Positions 10,383-22,240 of a stretch of DNA of 64,000 nucleotides are shown one piece after another. The stretch lies in contig NC_084939.1 of NCBI RefSeq assembly GCF_958298935.1, forward strand, positions 5,161,501 to 5,225,500, written 5' to 3'. Origin of the DNA: Phragmites australis. Taxonomy: Eukaryota > Streptophyta > Magnoliopsida > Poales > Poaceae. The notes under the pieces are model-generated. The model was not told the DNA's origin, made no database searches, and worked only from the letters and a program-made list of their open reading frames with translations. The position numbers were made by a program, and so were the translations under genes. Numbering within the stretch: position 1 is the first letter of the stretch; every line of letters begins with the position of its first letter.

Positions 10383-12899
10383 TTAAAAATTTCTTCGGAT
10401 ATTTCTAGATGCGAAGTCATTGATGATAGTATCAATATCAGTCTCATCCAATAATTTCTTCTCAATGCATAAAGTTGCCAGACCGTTTAATCTTTCTTGT
10501 GACATTGTAGACCTCAAATGGTTCTTCAATAATTTCAACTTTGAAAAGCTTTTTTCAGCAGATGCCACAGTCACTGGTACAGTAAATAAGATCCGATAAG
10601 CAACAGAAATATTAGGATAACAATCTGCATTTCTGACAAACTCAAAAATCTCCATGGCAGACATTGGTCTATCTGGTAAAGTCAACTGCATAACACTTAA
10701 CTCAGAAATTAGATCATTTAACTCAACATCAGATGAACCCTTTAGAGAGAAAGTTTCTGCAAATTTAGTGCAACGATCTTTTAGTTCAATACCATCCGAT
10801 GACTTCAAGATTGTTGAACTCATTAAAAACCCAAATATACTTTTGAATTCTTGGAGTTCTTCAAATCTAGTTTTCAATGAAGTGATTGCCATATCAACCA
10901 TAACAAAAAAGTAATCAACTTCAAAAGCCCTCTCAGCTTGCAAATTTGCTTCGTTATAATCAGTTTCATCAAACTGTTTCTTCCTAATAGAACGACGCTT
11001 TACTGGAAATGATGCCTCTACACCCATTTCAGATGCAATATCTTTGGCTATGATCAGACTAGAAGCAAATTCTTCATTTCTATAGCTATGAAAGTAATTC
11101 ATTATGCCTTCAATTTGCTGTAAGATAGACTCAATGCACATGGACGGTGATTGCAACTTCTTACTCACAGTGTTAACAGCAAATAAAATGTCATGCCAAA
11201 TAACCATACCAAGTATAAATTCAAAGCTGCCAAGCACTTCAAATAAATTTTTTGCATCACTCTTATTCTTGGGATCAGTATCATCAGCTTCCCTTAAATT
11301 TAACAAAGCTGACCTTAGCTCAGGAGCTTGATACCTAATTGGTTTTACACTTTTGATTCGACTCTCCCAACGAGTATTGCACAATGATTTCACAGTTAAA
11401 CTTGGAATATGTTCGAGCAAAACTTTCCATCTTTTGGTAGAACCAGAAAACAATACATATATCCGTTGCACAATTCCAAAAAATGAAATAGCTTTAGCAC
11501 ATGATTTAGCCATGTCACAAAGAGTAAGATTAAGACTGTGGCAAGCACATGGCATATACAAAGCTCTTCAATTAATATCAAGCAATCGTCTTTGCACCCC
11601 CTTGTGTTTTCCTTTCATGTTAGAGCCATTATCATAACCTTGACCCATAATATCATCAATATTAAGACCAAAAGACTTGATAGAATCAATCAATACATTG
11701 AAAAGCCCTGAACCAGATGTATCATCCACCATCAAGAAACCCAAAAAAAACTCCTCTAATTTTATTTTGCCATCGGACATATTAACACATCGTACCAACA
11801 AACTCATTTGCTCTTGATGACTCACATCTGGGGTACAATCAAGGATAGTGGAGAAATATTTTGCCTCTTTAACAATCTTTATGATAGAATTTGTAATATC
11901 AGAAGCCAAAAGAGAAACCAACTCATTCTGAATTTTATGACTAAGATAATGATAATGAATCTCATTGTTTTTAATACGTCTAAGATGGTCTTGCATCACC
12001 AAGTCAAATTCTGCAACCATCTCAACACAAGCTAAGAAATTGCCATTATGATCATTATAGAGTTGCTCATTGGATCCTCTAAAAGCCAAATTACGTTTAC
12101 CAAGAAATTTGACAATGGCAATTATTCTTAGTAAAACTTGTCTTATACGTTCTTTCTCCTTTGTGATTTGCTGTTGTAAATCTTTGTCAATTGTTTCACT
12201 TTTCCTCAATCTAACTCTCAGTTCATTCCAAGAGGTCATGTTGGTAATATGCTCAACACTAACTTCATGTTCTTTTAGCCTCTCACTAATATGCCTCCAA
12301 TCTTTAAATCCATCACGCCCCAATGAACTCTTGCAATTTCTAGAATTGAAAATCTTACAACAAAAGCAAAACACTCTATCAACGTGCTTCGAATACACTA
12401 ACCATTTTCTGTCATGAACCTCCCCATTGCTCATTTTTCTAGAGAAATGAGCATACGAAAAATGTCTTGAGTTGTCATCTAAAGGAAATACAATATTTTC
12501 TTCTCTTATAGGCCCCTTCTCCACTAATATGTCCCTAGCTTTGTTATCAAGATTATCCCAATTTTTTGGATCATAAATATCCGTAGTAAAAACCGGCTGC
12601 TCATCAACACTAGCAGATTCTGTAGCAGATGAATTAAATATGTTGTCATGACCACTTACATTGTTATCATCCTCGTTGATGTCAACATTATCTTCCGTAG
12701 GGTTAGGGCACTGGTCATCATCATTCACATTAGTTTGTTCCTCCACAGCAACTATCACCCACTCATCTGAGGTTCGTGAACTGCCCGTATTACTCCTTAA
12801 GAATTTGTCTATTGCCCCCTTCTGTGATTCTATTAACTCATCCACCTGTTTTCTCTTTTTCCTTTTTTCACTACCCGATGCGTACTTTCTCAATGACAT
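10383..12899 (-). pseudogene. hAT transposase, one premature stop
   Basis: From an ATG at 12899 one frame runs to 10383 (about 838 codons) with a single in-frame TGA at 11568-11570. N-terminal part: charged region, then a TTF-type zinc finger (around [20 protein letters not shown]), then the DUF4371-like region. C-terminal part: the hAT family dimerisation domain (VAYRILFTVPVTVASAEKSF, then KLKLLKNHLRS). Family members cut and paste the element using terminal repeats like those seen here. Reading resumes with PCACHSLNL directly after the stop with no frameshift, so a single base change would account for it. No introns are needed. It is either a recently inactivated autonomous element or one that depends on readthrough or a relative. 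Confidence 0.9.
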
Positions 12900-13319
12900 G
12901 ATACCTAGAATGAACTGATAATTGAAAAGATTAACAATTTAACATATTAGTGGTTGAACTCATATAAATTACAAAGTCACAAAATTAAAAAAATATAAGA
13001 ATAATTGAAATTAACCTTAAAACTGATTTCTAAAATCTGCTACCTGCTGGCTACTGCTCTGTACTCAGTACACAGTACTCAGACCTAGCAGAGAGAAGTG
13101 ACCACTCTGAAATTGCGCCTGGTGTGAGGGGCGTAAACGGAAATAATCTTGCTCACCACCACTAGCTGCAAGCATGCAAATCTGCAATGCGTCTCAGCGT
13201 CTCCTTGCTATAAAATAATAAAAATGGCATTGACATTCAGATTTCAGAAGCATCGTACAAGCTAGCTTTCAGCGATTGCCACTTGCCAGACACTAGAGTG
13301 ATGTCGAGCGGTCGAGCGA

Positions 13320-13850
13320 GGATGAAGTAGCGACTCCGGGGCTCCGGCCACCGGCCTCCGGGCGAACCGCGGACGGCGGACCAGGGGCTAGGTAGGAGGG
13401 TGGGCTGCGGACCTGCGGACTGCGGTCAGCGACTCAGCGGGCACCGGCCAGGCCACCGGGCGGACGGCGGACGCCGCGGACCAAGGGGGGCTGCCGGCTG
13501 CGGCCTGCGGGCACCGGGCACCGGCCACCGGGCGGATGGCGGACGGCGGTCGGCGGACCGCGGACGGGGCCCAGGCGGACGGCGGTGGGTCGGCGGACCA
13601 CGGGACCAGGGCGGGCACCGGGCCACCGGCCGACGGGCGACGGCGGACCGGCCAGGTGCGCCGATGCCGTGATTCCGCGAGACGCGAGTTCACGACGACA
13701 GACGGCAGCAGGTTCGGACTTCGGAGTTCGGTTCGATTCTTTGGCGGCGCAAGCGCTATGCAATCCTGAAATCCGCTGCGAGCCTGCGAGTTGGGGGCCC
13801 CTGCGAGTTGGGGGGCCAGAGCGGCCGCACTGCTCGCCCCCCCAAGGGCC
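13320..13850. repeat. CGG-rich degenerate repeats in hAT 5' end
   Basis: Extremely GC-rich sequence built from degenerate cggacggcgg and ccaccgggcgg units, between the transposase start and the right terminus of the hAT. All six frames are open by composition and none resembles a protein. It is probably the element's leader or promoter region. Confidence 0.65.
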
Positions 13851-13989
13851 GGCCCTGACCATCTCTATCTGTTTTTCCCTCTTCTTTCGGCCGTTGGGTT
13901 GGGAGGGAAAAGACGATGTTGTTGATGATGCTTTCGAAGCATGACGGAGGAGGAGATGCTACATGATTAGTGCAACTCCATCTATAGTT

Positions 13990-15428
13990 TGATTTTTATT
14001 TGGGTTAGTTTACTTGTGATGAATGATTAATATTAATATTTATTTAGTTTGATGATCTTTAATTTTGCATGAGGTTTGATGTGATTTGAGATTTCATTTG
14101 AGCATATTGATTATGGACTAATTAGAATTGGAGTTGGAGATATGTATTTGCTTGTCTCATGGTATGCAGTGATGGACGCAACTTGCTGGTCGACGACGGA
14201 ATGATCGGGGCCAAACGAAGTGTTCGGTGCCGGATGATCAAGGAGGTCAGGTGGAGTCAAAGGTGATCTTAGTTGAATATGTGGAGGTCATGTAAAACAT
14301 GAAAGACAGATAGAGGCAGCATGTTGACAAAGTCGATCGAAGAGGACGATGTAAGTGATAAGGCGACCCAAGGGATTGGGAGCGGAAAAGACTTGCCGGT
14401 GGTCAGGATCCCATGATAGAGTACACGCATCGACATCAAAATGCTTGCTTAAGGGGTAAGCAAGACGGTGAGTCACAATTAGAAAAGCGTGCAGGCGGTT
14501 TCGCGGTTTGGCCTTAAAATCTTAGGAGGAATGGAGGAGTATGTGGCACCATCATGAAGCTTGCATCAAGACGAATTTAAGTCGTGAAAACACCGCGACC
14601 GTCCGATAAATGGAGAAGAAAATAGATCAAAATACCATCGGTGGTAGGTAGGAGTGTACTATAAGAGAGGGGTATTTTGGGAAAAACCTAGTAAACTTAG
14701 GGGTCAAATTTTCTAGACCTATAAATAGAGGGGTAGAGCTATGAAAGAGTTTGAATCAGCCACTTAAGCCTCCTTATGTCACCTATTTGAGAGCTTAGAA
14801 TTAGAGCTTTAGAGGAGAGAAATATGACTGCTTAGCCTATGTATTAGGTGAGAGCTTTATGAGGAAAAATTTTGTAATCTGTTTAAAATAGGGTTAACTT
14901 CTGTTGCAATAAAATTTATTTTTCTTCATGTTATTGTGCCCACCTCCTTCTAGTTTCTCTCTAGTTGTTCCCTTACAAGTTTGCAAGTTTTTCGGTTTTT
15001 GGATTTGATTTTCGTTTTGGTTTTTGAGACAAAATTTCAGCACCTTGTGAGGTTATTCTTCTTGTTGCTAGAGGTATAAAATTTGCATACACAAATTTAT
15101 ATGATGGAGTCTTGAATTCTCTTACTTCTACACAATCAACTTGGAGAGTTTCATTGGTCGGTGTTCATCTTTTCTTGTTTCTTTGCAAGTTGTGATCTTT
15201 TGAGTGCTAAGACATATGGATTAATCTTAAATAGAACATATAGTTCATATACCATTCGTGCAGTCGTGTTGCCTCGATTTTCTTTTATTAAAACTTCTCT
15301 CTAATTTTGCTTCCGTTTGAGTTTTGAGGTGCATTGGGTGATCCAAATAGGAGAAGGCTATTGATTTCGCAAGAAATTTATTGATGTGCCTATTCACCCC
15401 TCCTCTAGTCATCGTTCTCGGTCCTACA
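13990..15428 (+). repeat. Sirevirus-like copia 5' LTR
   Basis: This segment aligns with the longer LTR copies at 33905-35944 (+) and 18537-20558 (-), for example at aagtgataaggcg and tggagaagaaaataga. It ends tcctaca, two bases before a primer-binding site. It lacks the block of about 600 bp with CCGG palindromes present in the other two copies, apparently by internal deletion around 14120. The start at 13990 (TG) is inferred by alignment and is approximate. Confidence 0.7.
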
Positions 15429-15430
15429 AT

Positions 15431-15445
15431 TGGTATCAGAACCGG
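15431..15445 (+). other. Copia primer-binding site
   Basis: TGGTATCAGAACCGG lies two bases after the LTR end. It is complementary to the 3' end of initiator methionine tRNA, the primer used by most plant Ty1/copia elements (usual form TGGTATCAGAGC). Confidence 0.8.
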
Positions 15446-15514
15446 TTTGATCACTTGATGACCTTAACCGGCTTTGTGATCCGTAGGCGATATAGAGAGA
15501 AGTGGGAAGATTCT

Positions 15515-17033
15515 GTTGTTTGATGGTCATGATTTTTCATACTGGAAGGTGCACATGGAGAATTATCTTCTAAGCTAAGAAAGTGCAATATAGGAAGTAG
15601 TTGATTCTAACTATGAGATTTCTGATGCTCGAACGACTTAGGTTCAAATCGAATAGTATGAGGCCAATAATAAGGCTAGAAATATTTTGTTCACAAGCCT
15701 GAATCAGAATGAGTTTGACAGGTTTAGCACCTCCGTACTGCTCAGGAGAACTGAACTACTCTGAGTGTCTTTCATGAAGGCACTAATCAAATTAAGGCTA
15801 GACGCCAAAACACATACAACCAAGAATATCAAATATTTATGCAAGGCCCAGGAGAGTCTTTGGATGCTATGTTTGCTCGCTTTGATGGAATTGTTAGCAA
15901 TCTTCGATCAACTAGTGTTTTGCCCTATTCTGACCATGAGAGAGCGATCAATCTTCTCTATGCTCTGGATCGTAGCACATGTAAAGTGAAGATCTCGAGC
16001 ATTGAAGAATCATCAGGTTACGATACGTTAACTTGTGATGAATTCTTCAGCAAGCTCAAGTCCACTGAGATAGCCAAGGCGGTTTGGATTGGTCTCGAAA
16101 ACCTCCTGTCTCATAACATGGCGTTAGTTTCCGGATCTAGCAGTGACAATTAGTCTAGAGTTTGTGTTTCTTGTGCTAACACTTTATCTGGTGGTTTTAC
16201 TTTATCTTCCTTGGTCTCTATCACAGAGAAATAGGTGAATGTGCTTGATGATGAGGATCTTACACTGATCATGAAGAAATTCACCTACTTCTACAATAAC
16301 CACTAAGATCGAAGAAGGGGCAGTTCTCGTGCCTACTTTGAGTGTGGTGACACCACCTACTTCAAGGCGGACTGTCTCAAGCTCAAGAAGAAGAAAGACC
16401 ATGATCACGACTATGACAAACACAAGAAGAAGAACAAGAAGCCCTTCTTTAAGAAGAACCGTGATAAGATAGCCAACAAGGTGGCCAAGGAGGCTTCTAG
16501 GGTGTTCGTGGCAGCTCTCAGCGACATCGACACTTCTTCCAGCGAGGAGAAGAGCTTGAAGGAGGATGAACCGCAAGCAAAGAACAAGAAGAAGGCTAAG
16601 GACTTCACTGACATCTGCTTCATGGCAGACGACAATAACGACGACAGCGACCCCGAGCTAGATCCTTCCAAGGTATTTTTCTTCTTACGACCAGGTTTTC
16701 ATCCAAGTTGATACCTTGAATGATGCTCTCGTTAGCCAGGCTAGGTTATTTAAGAAAGATGTGCGTGAGTTGAAGGATCTTAAGTCTAAGTATGAATCTG
16801 TCTCTATTGAACTTGCATTGATTAGGTCTAGACCCGATGTTGAGGAGTGTGAGAGTTGTCTGATTATTATGGCTGAACTTGCCGAGTTTCGTAATGTGTA
16901 TGCACAAGTCGCAAATCGGCTTGAGAGTGTCAAGAAAAAGCTCTTTGAGGAGGAGTCTAGGTCTATTCTCTTAGGTGCTTGTAAGAATTGTCATTTGCTT
17001 GCAAAAGATGTTGAACTAAAAGACAAGCACTGA
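15515..17033 (+). pseudogene. Sirevirus-type copia gag, decayed and truncated
   Basis: Starts with FDGHDFSYWKVHMENYL, the N-terminus of copia gag (DUF4219/UBN2 type), and proceeds through several stops. 15839-16153 carries SNLRSTSVLPYSDHERAINL and the following helical gag core. A CCHC knuckle (YFECGDTTYFKADC, first Cys replaced by Tyr) lies near 16335-16380, then a lysine-rich and acidic C-terminal extension and a coiled coil (16716-17033). This long gag with a coiled-coil tail is typical of Sireviruses. No protease, integrase or reverse transcriptase follows: the element ends near 17.04-17.1 kb, where O-fucosyltransferase intron sequence takes over. It is nonfunctional. Confidence 0.75.
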
Positions 17034-17240
17034 AGGAGGTAAAGTTTAGATTGGAGAGTACTGTGAGTTCTAAGGATATACAATTAAATTATTTTATCTG
17101 TACTATCTTTCAGGACAAACATTAAACTCTAAGGATGTGCGTCTTAAAATATCTCCATTTAGTCATTTGCTAATTTTCTTTCAGACAATGCTTTGAAGCA
17201 TCTAACATTAAACATCCATCTCTTTTCCCTGCTGAAACAG

Positions 17241-18537
17241 GTATGTGATATGGTTGTCATTGCAAGATATTTGAATGTGACTTTAATAGTTTCCGAGTTG
17301 GATAAGACATCATTTTGGAATGACCCGAGGTGTGTTTGCTGTTATGATATAATGTTTCTTTTCCCGGTTTATTTATTGAATCATTAGTGGATTTTATGCT
17401 TTTCTTTGTGACAATATAATTATGCAAATGCAAACCTTGTTTTTCTATTGGTTGCAGTGAATTTCAGGATATATTTGATGTTGAACATTTTATAACGTCT
17501 CTTAGAGACGAGGTTCGCATACTTAGAGAACTGCCGCCGAGGGTAAAGCGAAGAGTGGGATTAGGAATGTTTCACTCAATGCCTCCTATTACTTGGTCCG
17601 ATATCTCCTATTACCATAAGCAGGTCAGAGATGTCTGATGTTATGTGTCCTTTCTCTGTACTCCATAATACATTACCATTTGGTGAGGAGGCTGATTGGT
17701 CTTTTATCCTGTACAGATTCTTCCTTTGATTCGGAAATACAAGGTTATCCATCTGAATAGAACTGATGCTAGGCTGGCCAATAATGGTCTACCTCTGTCC
17801 TCTGGAGATCCAGAGATTGAGTTGCCGGGTGAATTATGCTGCACTCAAATTTACGTCCCAAATTGAGGAGTTAGGCAGGCGAGTAATTAGAATGCTCCGC
17901 CAAAATGGCCCCTTCTTGGTTCTTCATTTACGATATGAGATGGATATGCTTGCTTTCTCTGGCTGTACTGAAGGTTGCACTACTAAAGAAGCCGAGGAGC
18001 TTACAAGAATGAGGTAAAATTCTCGTGCTTACCATTTATTCCACTACTTGGTTCACACAGATCCTTTGAGGTCTTGTAAAAGTACATCATGTTTCAGATA
18101 CTGACAGTGGGGTTACTGAAACTTCAGGTATGCTTACCCATGGTGGAAAGAGAAAGTAATAAACTCTTTTGTGAAAAGAAAAGATGGCCTTTGCCCTTCG
18201 ACGCCAGAGGAGATTGCTCTTGTCCTTAGAGCTTTGGATATTGGCAGAAGTATGCAAATATATATAGCAGCTGGAGAGATATATGGTGGAAAACGCAGAA
18301 TGGCTTCCCTTGCTTCAGCTTATCCTAACGTGGTATGGGAAATGGCTACATACATCGATGACAACACTGATGTATTATGCTTTCATTAATCAGTGTCTAT
18401 TTTCCATTTTCCGCTGATGCCTGTTGTTCTGACAATGATGTGTAGGTGTGAAAAGAGACACTTTTGAAACCTTCTGATCTCATGTTCTTTCAGAACCATT
18501 CATCGCAAAAGGCATGACTGGATTACTTGGTATCACT
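17241..18537 (+). pseudogene. O-fucosyltransferase family fragment with introns
   Basis: Five exons with GT-AG introns can be read: 17241-17329, 17458-17623, 17717-18013, 18128-18332 and 18446-18537. Key stretches are [76 protein letters not shown] and [10 protein letters not shown], the core of the plant GDP-fucose O-fucosyltransferase-like family (Golgi type II glycosyltransferases). Damage includes a frameshift in the third exon around 17770-17830 and stops in the fifth (TGA after the splice, and a TGA before LDYLVSL). The N-terminal exons and the C-terminus are missing. The fifth exon is cut at 18537 by an inverted Sirevirus LTR. Introns show it was copied or stranded as DNA, not through mRNA. 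Confidence 0.85.
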
Positions 18538-20558
18538 GTAGAAACGAGATTGACCATTAAAGAAGTGAATAGACGTCTTAACAAATTTTTTATAAAATTC
18601 ATAGTATTCTTCTATTTGAATCACTCAATGCACTCAAAATTCAAGCGCAAACAAAAATCAAAAGAAGTTTTAACAAGACAAAATTGAGGCAACACGACTC
18701 CACAGATGGTATATAAATCATAAGTTCTACTTAATATCAATATATGTGTGTTAGCACTAAAAAAACTCAACTAGCAAAGAAAACAAGAAAAAATGAGTAC
18801 CAAGTAATGAAACTCTCCAAATTGATTGTCTAGAGGCAAGAGAATTTAAGACCCCATAATATAAGAGTGTATACGAATTTTATATCTCTAGCAACAAGAA
18901 GAATGACCTCACAAGATGCTAAAATTTTAACCTAAAAACCAAAACGAAAATCAAAGCTAGAAAGGAAAAACTTGCACACAAGGCAAGGGAACCAAGAGAG
19001 CGAAACTAGAAGGAGGAGAATTCAAGCATATAAAATAAAATAATTTTCATTACTCAAAGAGGTCAGCCATATTTTAGACGGATTATAAAGATTTTTCTCT
19101 TAAAACTCTCATATATTATATAGGCTAAGCACTCATCCTACTCTCCACTAAAACGCTAGCACAATACTCTCATATGGATGGCACAAGAGGCTCAAATGTC
19201 TAGTTTCTCATTTCTCGTAGCTCTAACCCTCTATTTATAGGTTAAAAAACTCGACCTCAAAGTTTCCTAGCTTTTTTCTCAAAATACATCTCGCTTGTAT
19301 AACACTTCTACCTACCATTGAGGGCATTTAGTCAATTTTCTTCTCTACTCATCGGACAGCCGTAGCACCTTTACGATTTAGCTTCGTCTCGACGCAAGCT
19401 TCATGATGGTGCCACGTACTCTTCCAGTCCTCCCACAGTCTTGGGGGCAAATTGTGAAACCCTAGCACGCTTCTCAAAGCGTGACTAGCGCCACTTCCTT
19501 CCTCCTGAAACAAGTGCTCCAATGATGACGCGTGTCCTTTGTCTTGCGATCTTGACCACTGGTAAGTCTCTTCCGCTCCCGATCTCTCATGCTGCCTTGT
19601 CACTTGCACCGGCATTCACTTCGCTTAACTTTGTCAACATGTCATCTCCATTTTATGTTTCATGCTTTGCTTTATCTTTATGTGTACAGCTAGAATTACC
19701 CGTAACTCCGCCCAACTTTCCTTGATCATTCGGCACCAAGCACCCACTTAGATCCGATCACCCGCCGTCGACCGCCAAGTTGCATCCGTCACCTGCAGAC
19801 CTTGAAACAAGTAAACATATTTTTACCATACTCCAAAACATCTTTAGGTTAGCACAAAATAAAAAAACTTCAACTCAGAGCACATCCTGTGGAAAACGAA
19901 CACCTGATGTTCCAGTGTGTTAACACTCTCTGTTCCAGAAATATTTTGCTCTCTGCAAGAAAAGGTCTAATGAAGGCTTTCAGTGATCTCATGTCTATCA
20001 CCGGATAATTCGATGTGTGCTAATCACTGAACCACCCACTTGCAACCTCTCTGCAACAAAAGTTCCGGTGCATTCTCCGGTGTTCACAATTACAGCATCA
20101 GACTATCCGGTGTACATAATCAAACTTGACGCCAAAAATCTCCTCTCTGCAGAAAATACTCCAGCGCTCTCAAAGTCCATCATCGGACCATCCGATGTTT
20201 GCTTTCATTTCTGCTTCAGCACTGAAAATACTCCGGTGATATCATCTGGTGTAGCCACCATACTCACCGAACATTCCGATGCATTGATCTCCAATTTCGT
20301 CCGAAAAGTTGCTCTCTGTAAGAAATAGTCTGGTGAGTACACACTGCCTACATCGGAACTTTCGGTGAACACCGGAACATCCGATGTTCACACCAAACTT
20401 TCAGTGTTTATAATTTTTCTACGTACAGAGCATAATTCATTAATTTCAAACATCACCAACTTGAGTTAGATATAAACAAGATCACGCATCCACAAATATA
20501 TACTAAACGAGTTCAAGACACATCAAATATTATCAATACCTCGTTAAATACAAACCAA
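18537..20558 (-). repeat. Solo Sirevirus-like LTR, minus orientation
   Basis: The reverse complement aligns with the LTR at 33905-35944 along its length. It begins tgtagaaacgag (LTR 3' end on the minus strand) and contains repeated ccggtg/caccgga palindromes at 19900-20400, characteristic of Sirevirus LTRs. No internal domain adjoins either side, so it is a solo LTR. ATCAC precedes it (18532-18536) and recurs at 20559-20563, a candidate 5-bp TSD; however, a TG-starting boundary four bases further right is also possible and would not give a TSD. It interrupts an exon of the O-fucosyltransferase fragment. Confidence 0.7.
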
Positions 20559-20563
20559 ATCAC

Positions 20564-22240
20564 TTCAGTACTTGATTTCTCAATTACTATTCATTAGTGG
20601 TTAGCTTAATGTCTATTTGATCTTCGTGAACGAAATGCTGCGACCAATACCTAGTGCCTGCACTTGCTTCCTTTGAAGCCATGTCTGCGATGAGGGAATC
20701 CTTTTCAACTCTTCAGAAACTGCGTGTTGGCCATTCCTCTCTGTGAATGGCACCAGGCGGCTCCAGTGATGATTCGAAGTTCTCGATGCCACCACCTCAG
20801 TGGAGAGACGGGCCAATGCTCGATACCTGGAAGCAGGTCGATGATATCAACCCTGAGAGCGATGGACTCGATGGTATGAACCAGAGGAGGTTGTCATGGC
20901 CGTCCTCCATTAAGAGGGACCCGTAGGTCACAGATCACCCAGCAAACATATGTTCACGTGTCATATAAATAGGATTCCATCTTGTCTCTGTTGTCGTTGA
21001 TTCTGTGTGCTCTGTCAGCATCCATTTCGATGTTCGACTCATGCGACAGCTGATGTTAGGAATGATCTCAAGTTCCTTACTAAAGTCGATATTTTCTGGC
21101 AAAAACATATTCTGTATTGATACAACTCGACAGTCATTGAGGATCAGAAACCTGTAATTTCACTTGGCATACCTGGCAAGCATCAGCTTTATGAAGTTGC
21201 TTTGCGCCAAAAGAAAAATTACTCTTTTTTTCAAACAACACTGTGATCCTTGTTTTTGTTCTGGGCCAGAAAATTAATTTAAAGAGGAAAACAGATATAA
21301 TGCATGTTTAAGCCCAGTAACCACTGGGCCCAGCCTAATTTGGTTTGCACGGCATCATAAGCTTTTTAGTACTGTTTAGTCCTGTACTGCTGGCCGAGAG
21401 CACATGGCACAACGACTAAGAGCATTATACGGATGGACATGGTTGACATGGTTTATGCTTGTAATCATGGTGCTGTGTGGTGAGCACAAAGCGAATTATC
21501 TTTCGCCTTTTACTAAAATAGTAGTCATTATGTCTAAGCTAATAAAACTATGTTGCCTCAACTTTTCGGCAAGAAGAGGAGAAAAGATTAGCGAGAGCTC
21601 CTGCTTCTTTTAACTTTAGATCCGCCGCTGATTGCCAGAGCTACGGATCCTTCACGTGGAGTGTCTCCGGTCTGTTACGGACTTGCAGTGAATGACACCA
21701 ATACCCTTTCTCTTTGGAACGGGGTAAGCAGTGCCGTATCAGTACTTTGGTGCCCACACATACGTACACACTACCACGAATTAGTGCCGCCCATTTCGGT
21801 ACATTCGTACGAGTTCTTTACTCTTCAAACACCATTACTGTTACTCTATATACTTGTACTACTGTTTATGCGTTCGTATATACATGCATCAACTTGCTTT
21901 CAATGTTGCCCAAGTTAGGATTTCAACTAAGCACATGGAAGAAACAATCCATTGGAAAAAAAACATAGAATTTTTTTCAAAAGATCATAATGAGCTACAG
22001 CTCCAATCAAGCATATATATAAAGAAGAGAATTGGCCTAATTTATAAGAGAAATCGTGCCAAAAACCTGAATAAATACACGATTTCAGAAAGAAAAACTG
22101 GCAGATAACCCTAAGACGATAATAAGATCTTAACTCGAACGAAACGACGTCCACACCAAATAACACAACCAAACAATAGACAAGTCCAACCCAAACTCAA
22201 CTCACGTTAACCAACCAAATAACTGTCTCCTTCACAACTC
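20564..22240. other. Unassigned stretch right of the solo LTR
   Basis: Apart from the short unrecognised frame listed separately, I see no gene. The segment directly after 20563 may continue the O-fucosyltransferase locus (a possible splice donor follows the reconstructed exon). 21200-22240 is AT-rich with no repeat ends that I can recognise. Confidence 0.35.
20747..20926 (+). other. Unrecognised 59-codon coding-like frame
   Basis: ATG at 20747 to TAG at 20926 encodes 59 residues with a natural-looking composition: MAPGGSSDDSKFSMPPPQWR, then DGPMLDTWKQVDDINPESDG, ending in a basic WPSSIKRDP. I do not recognise the family. It lies on the same strand as the O-fucosyltransferase fragment and could be an exon of another captured gene or an N-terminal exon; a gtaggt sequence overlaps its stop and could be a splice donor. 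No promoter is evident. Confidence 0.3.

Larger units (their letters stand above)
10249..13857 (-). mobile_element. Complete hAT transposon (TTF-finger type)
   Basis: Ends are CAGGCCCGGTCCTGAG (left) and, reverse-complemented from the right, CAGGGCCGGCCCTTGG. The 8-bp sequence ACCATCTC lies immediately outside both ends (10241-10248 and 13858-13865), a perfect hAT target-site duplication. The 3.6-kb element carries one transposase gene on the minus strand with a GC-rich 5' region at 13320-13850. The perfect duplication and nearly open transposase frame suggest a fairly young insertion, about 1.65 kb downstream of RING gene 1. Confidence 0.93.

Noticed and set aside
13388..13944. Several overlapping long frames on both strands
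   Set aside because: They arise from CGG-rich repeats within the hAT end; composition only.
17034..21000. Helitron carrying several gene fragments
   Set aside because: The mix of O-FucT exons and an unknown frame is suggestive, but I found no convincing 5' TC end or 3' hairpin followed by CTRR.
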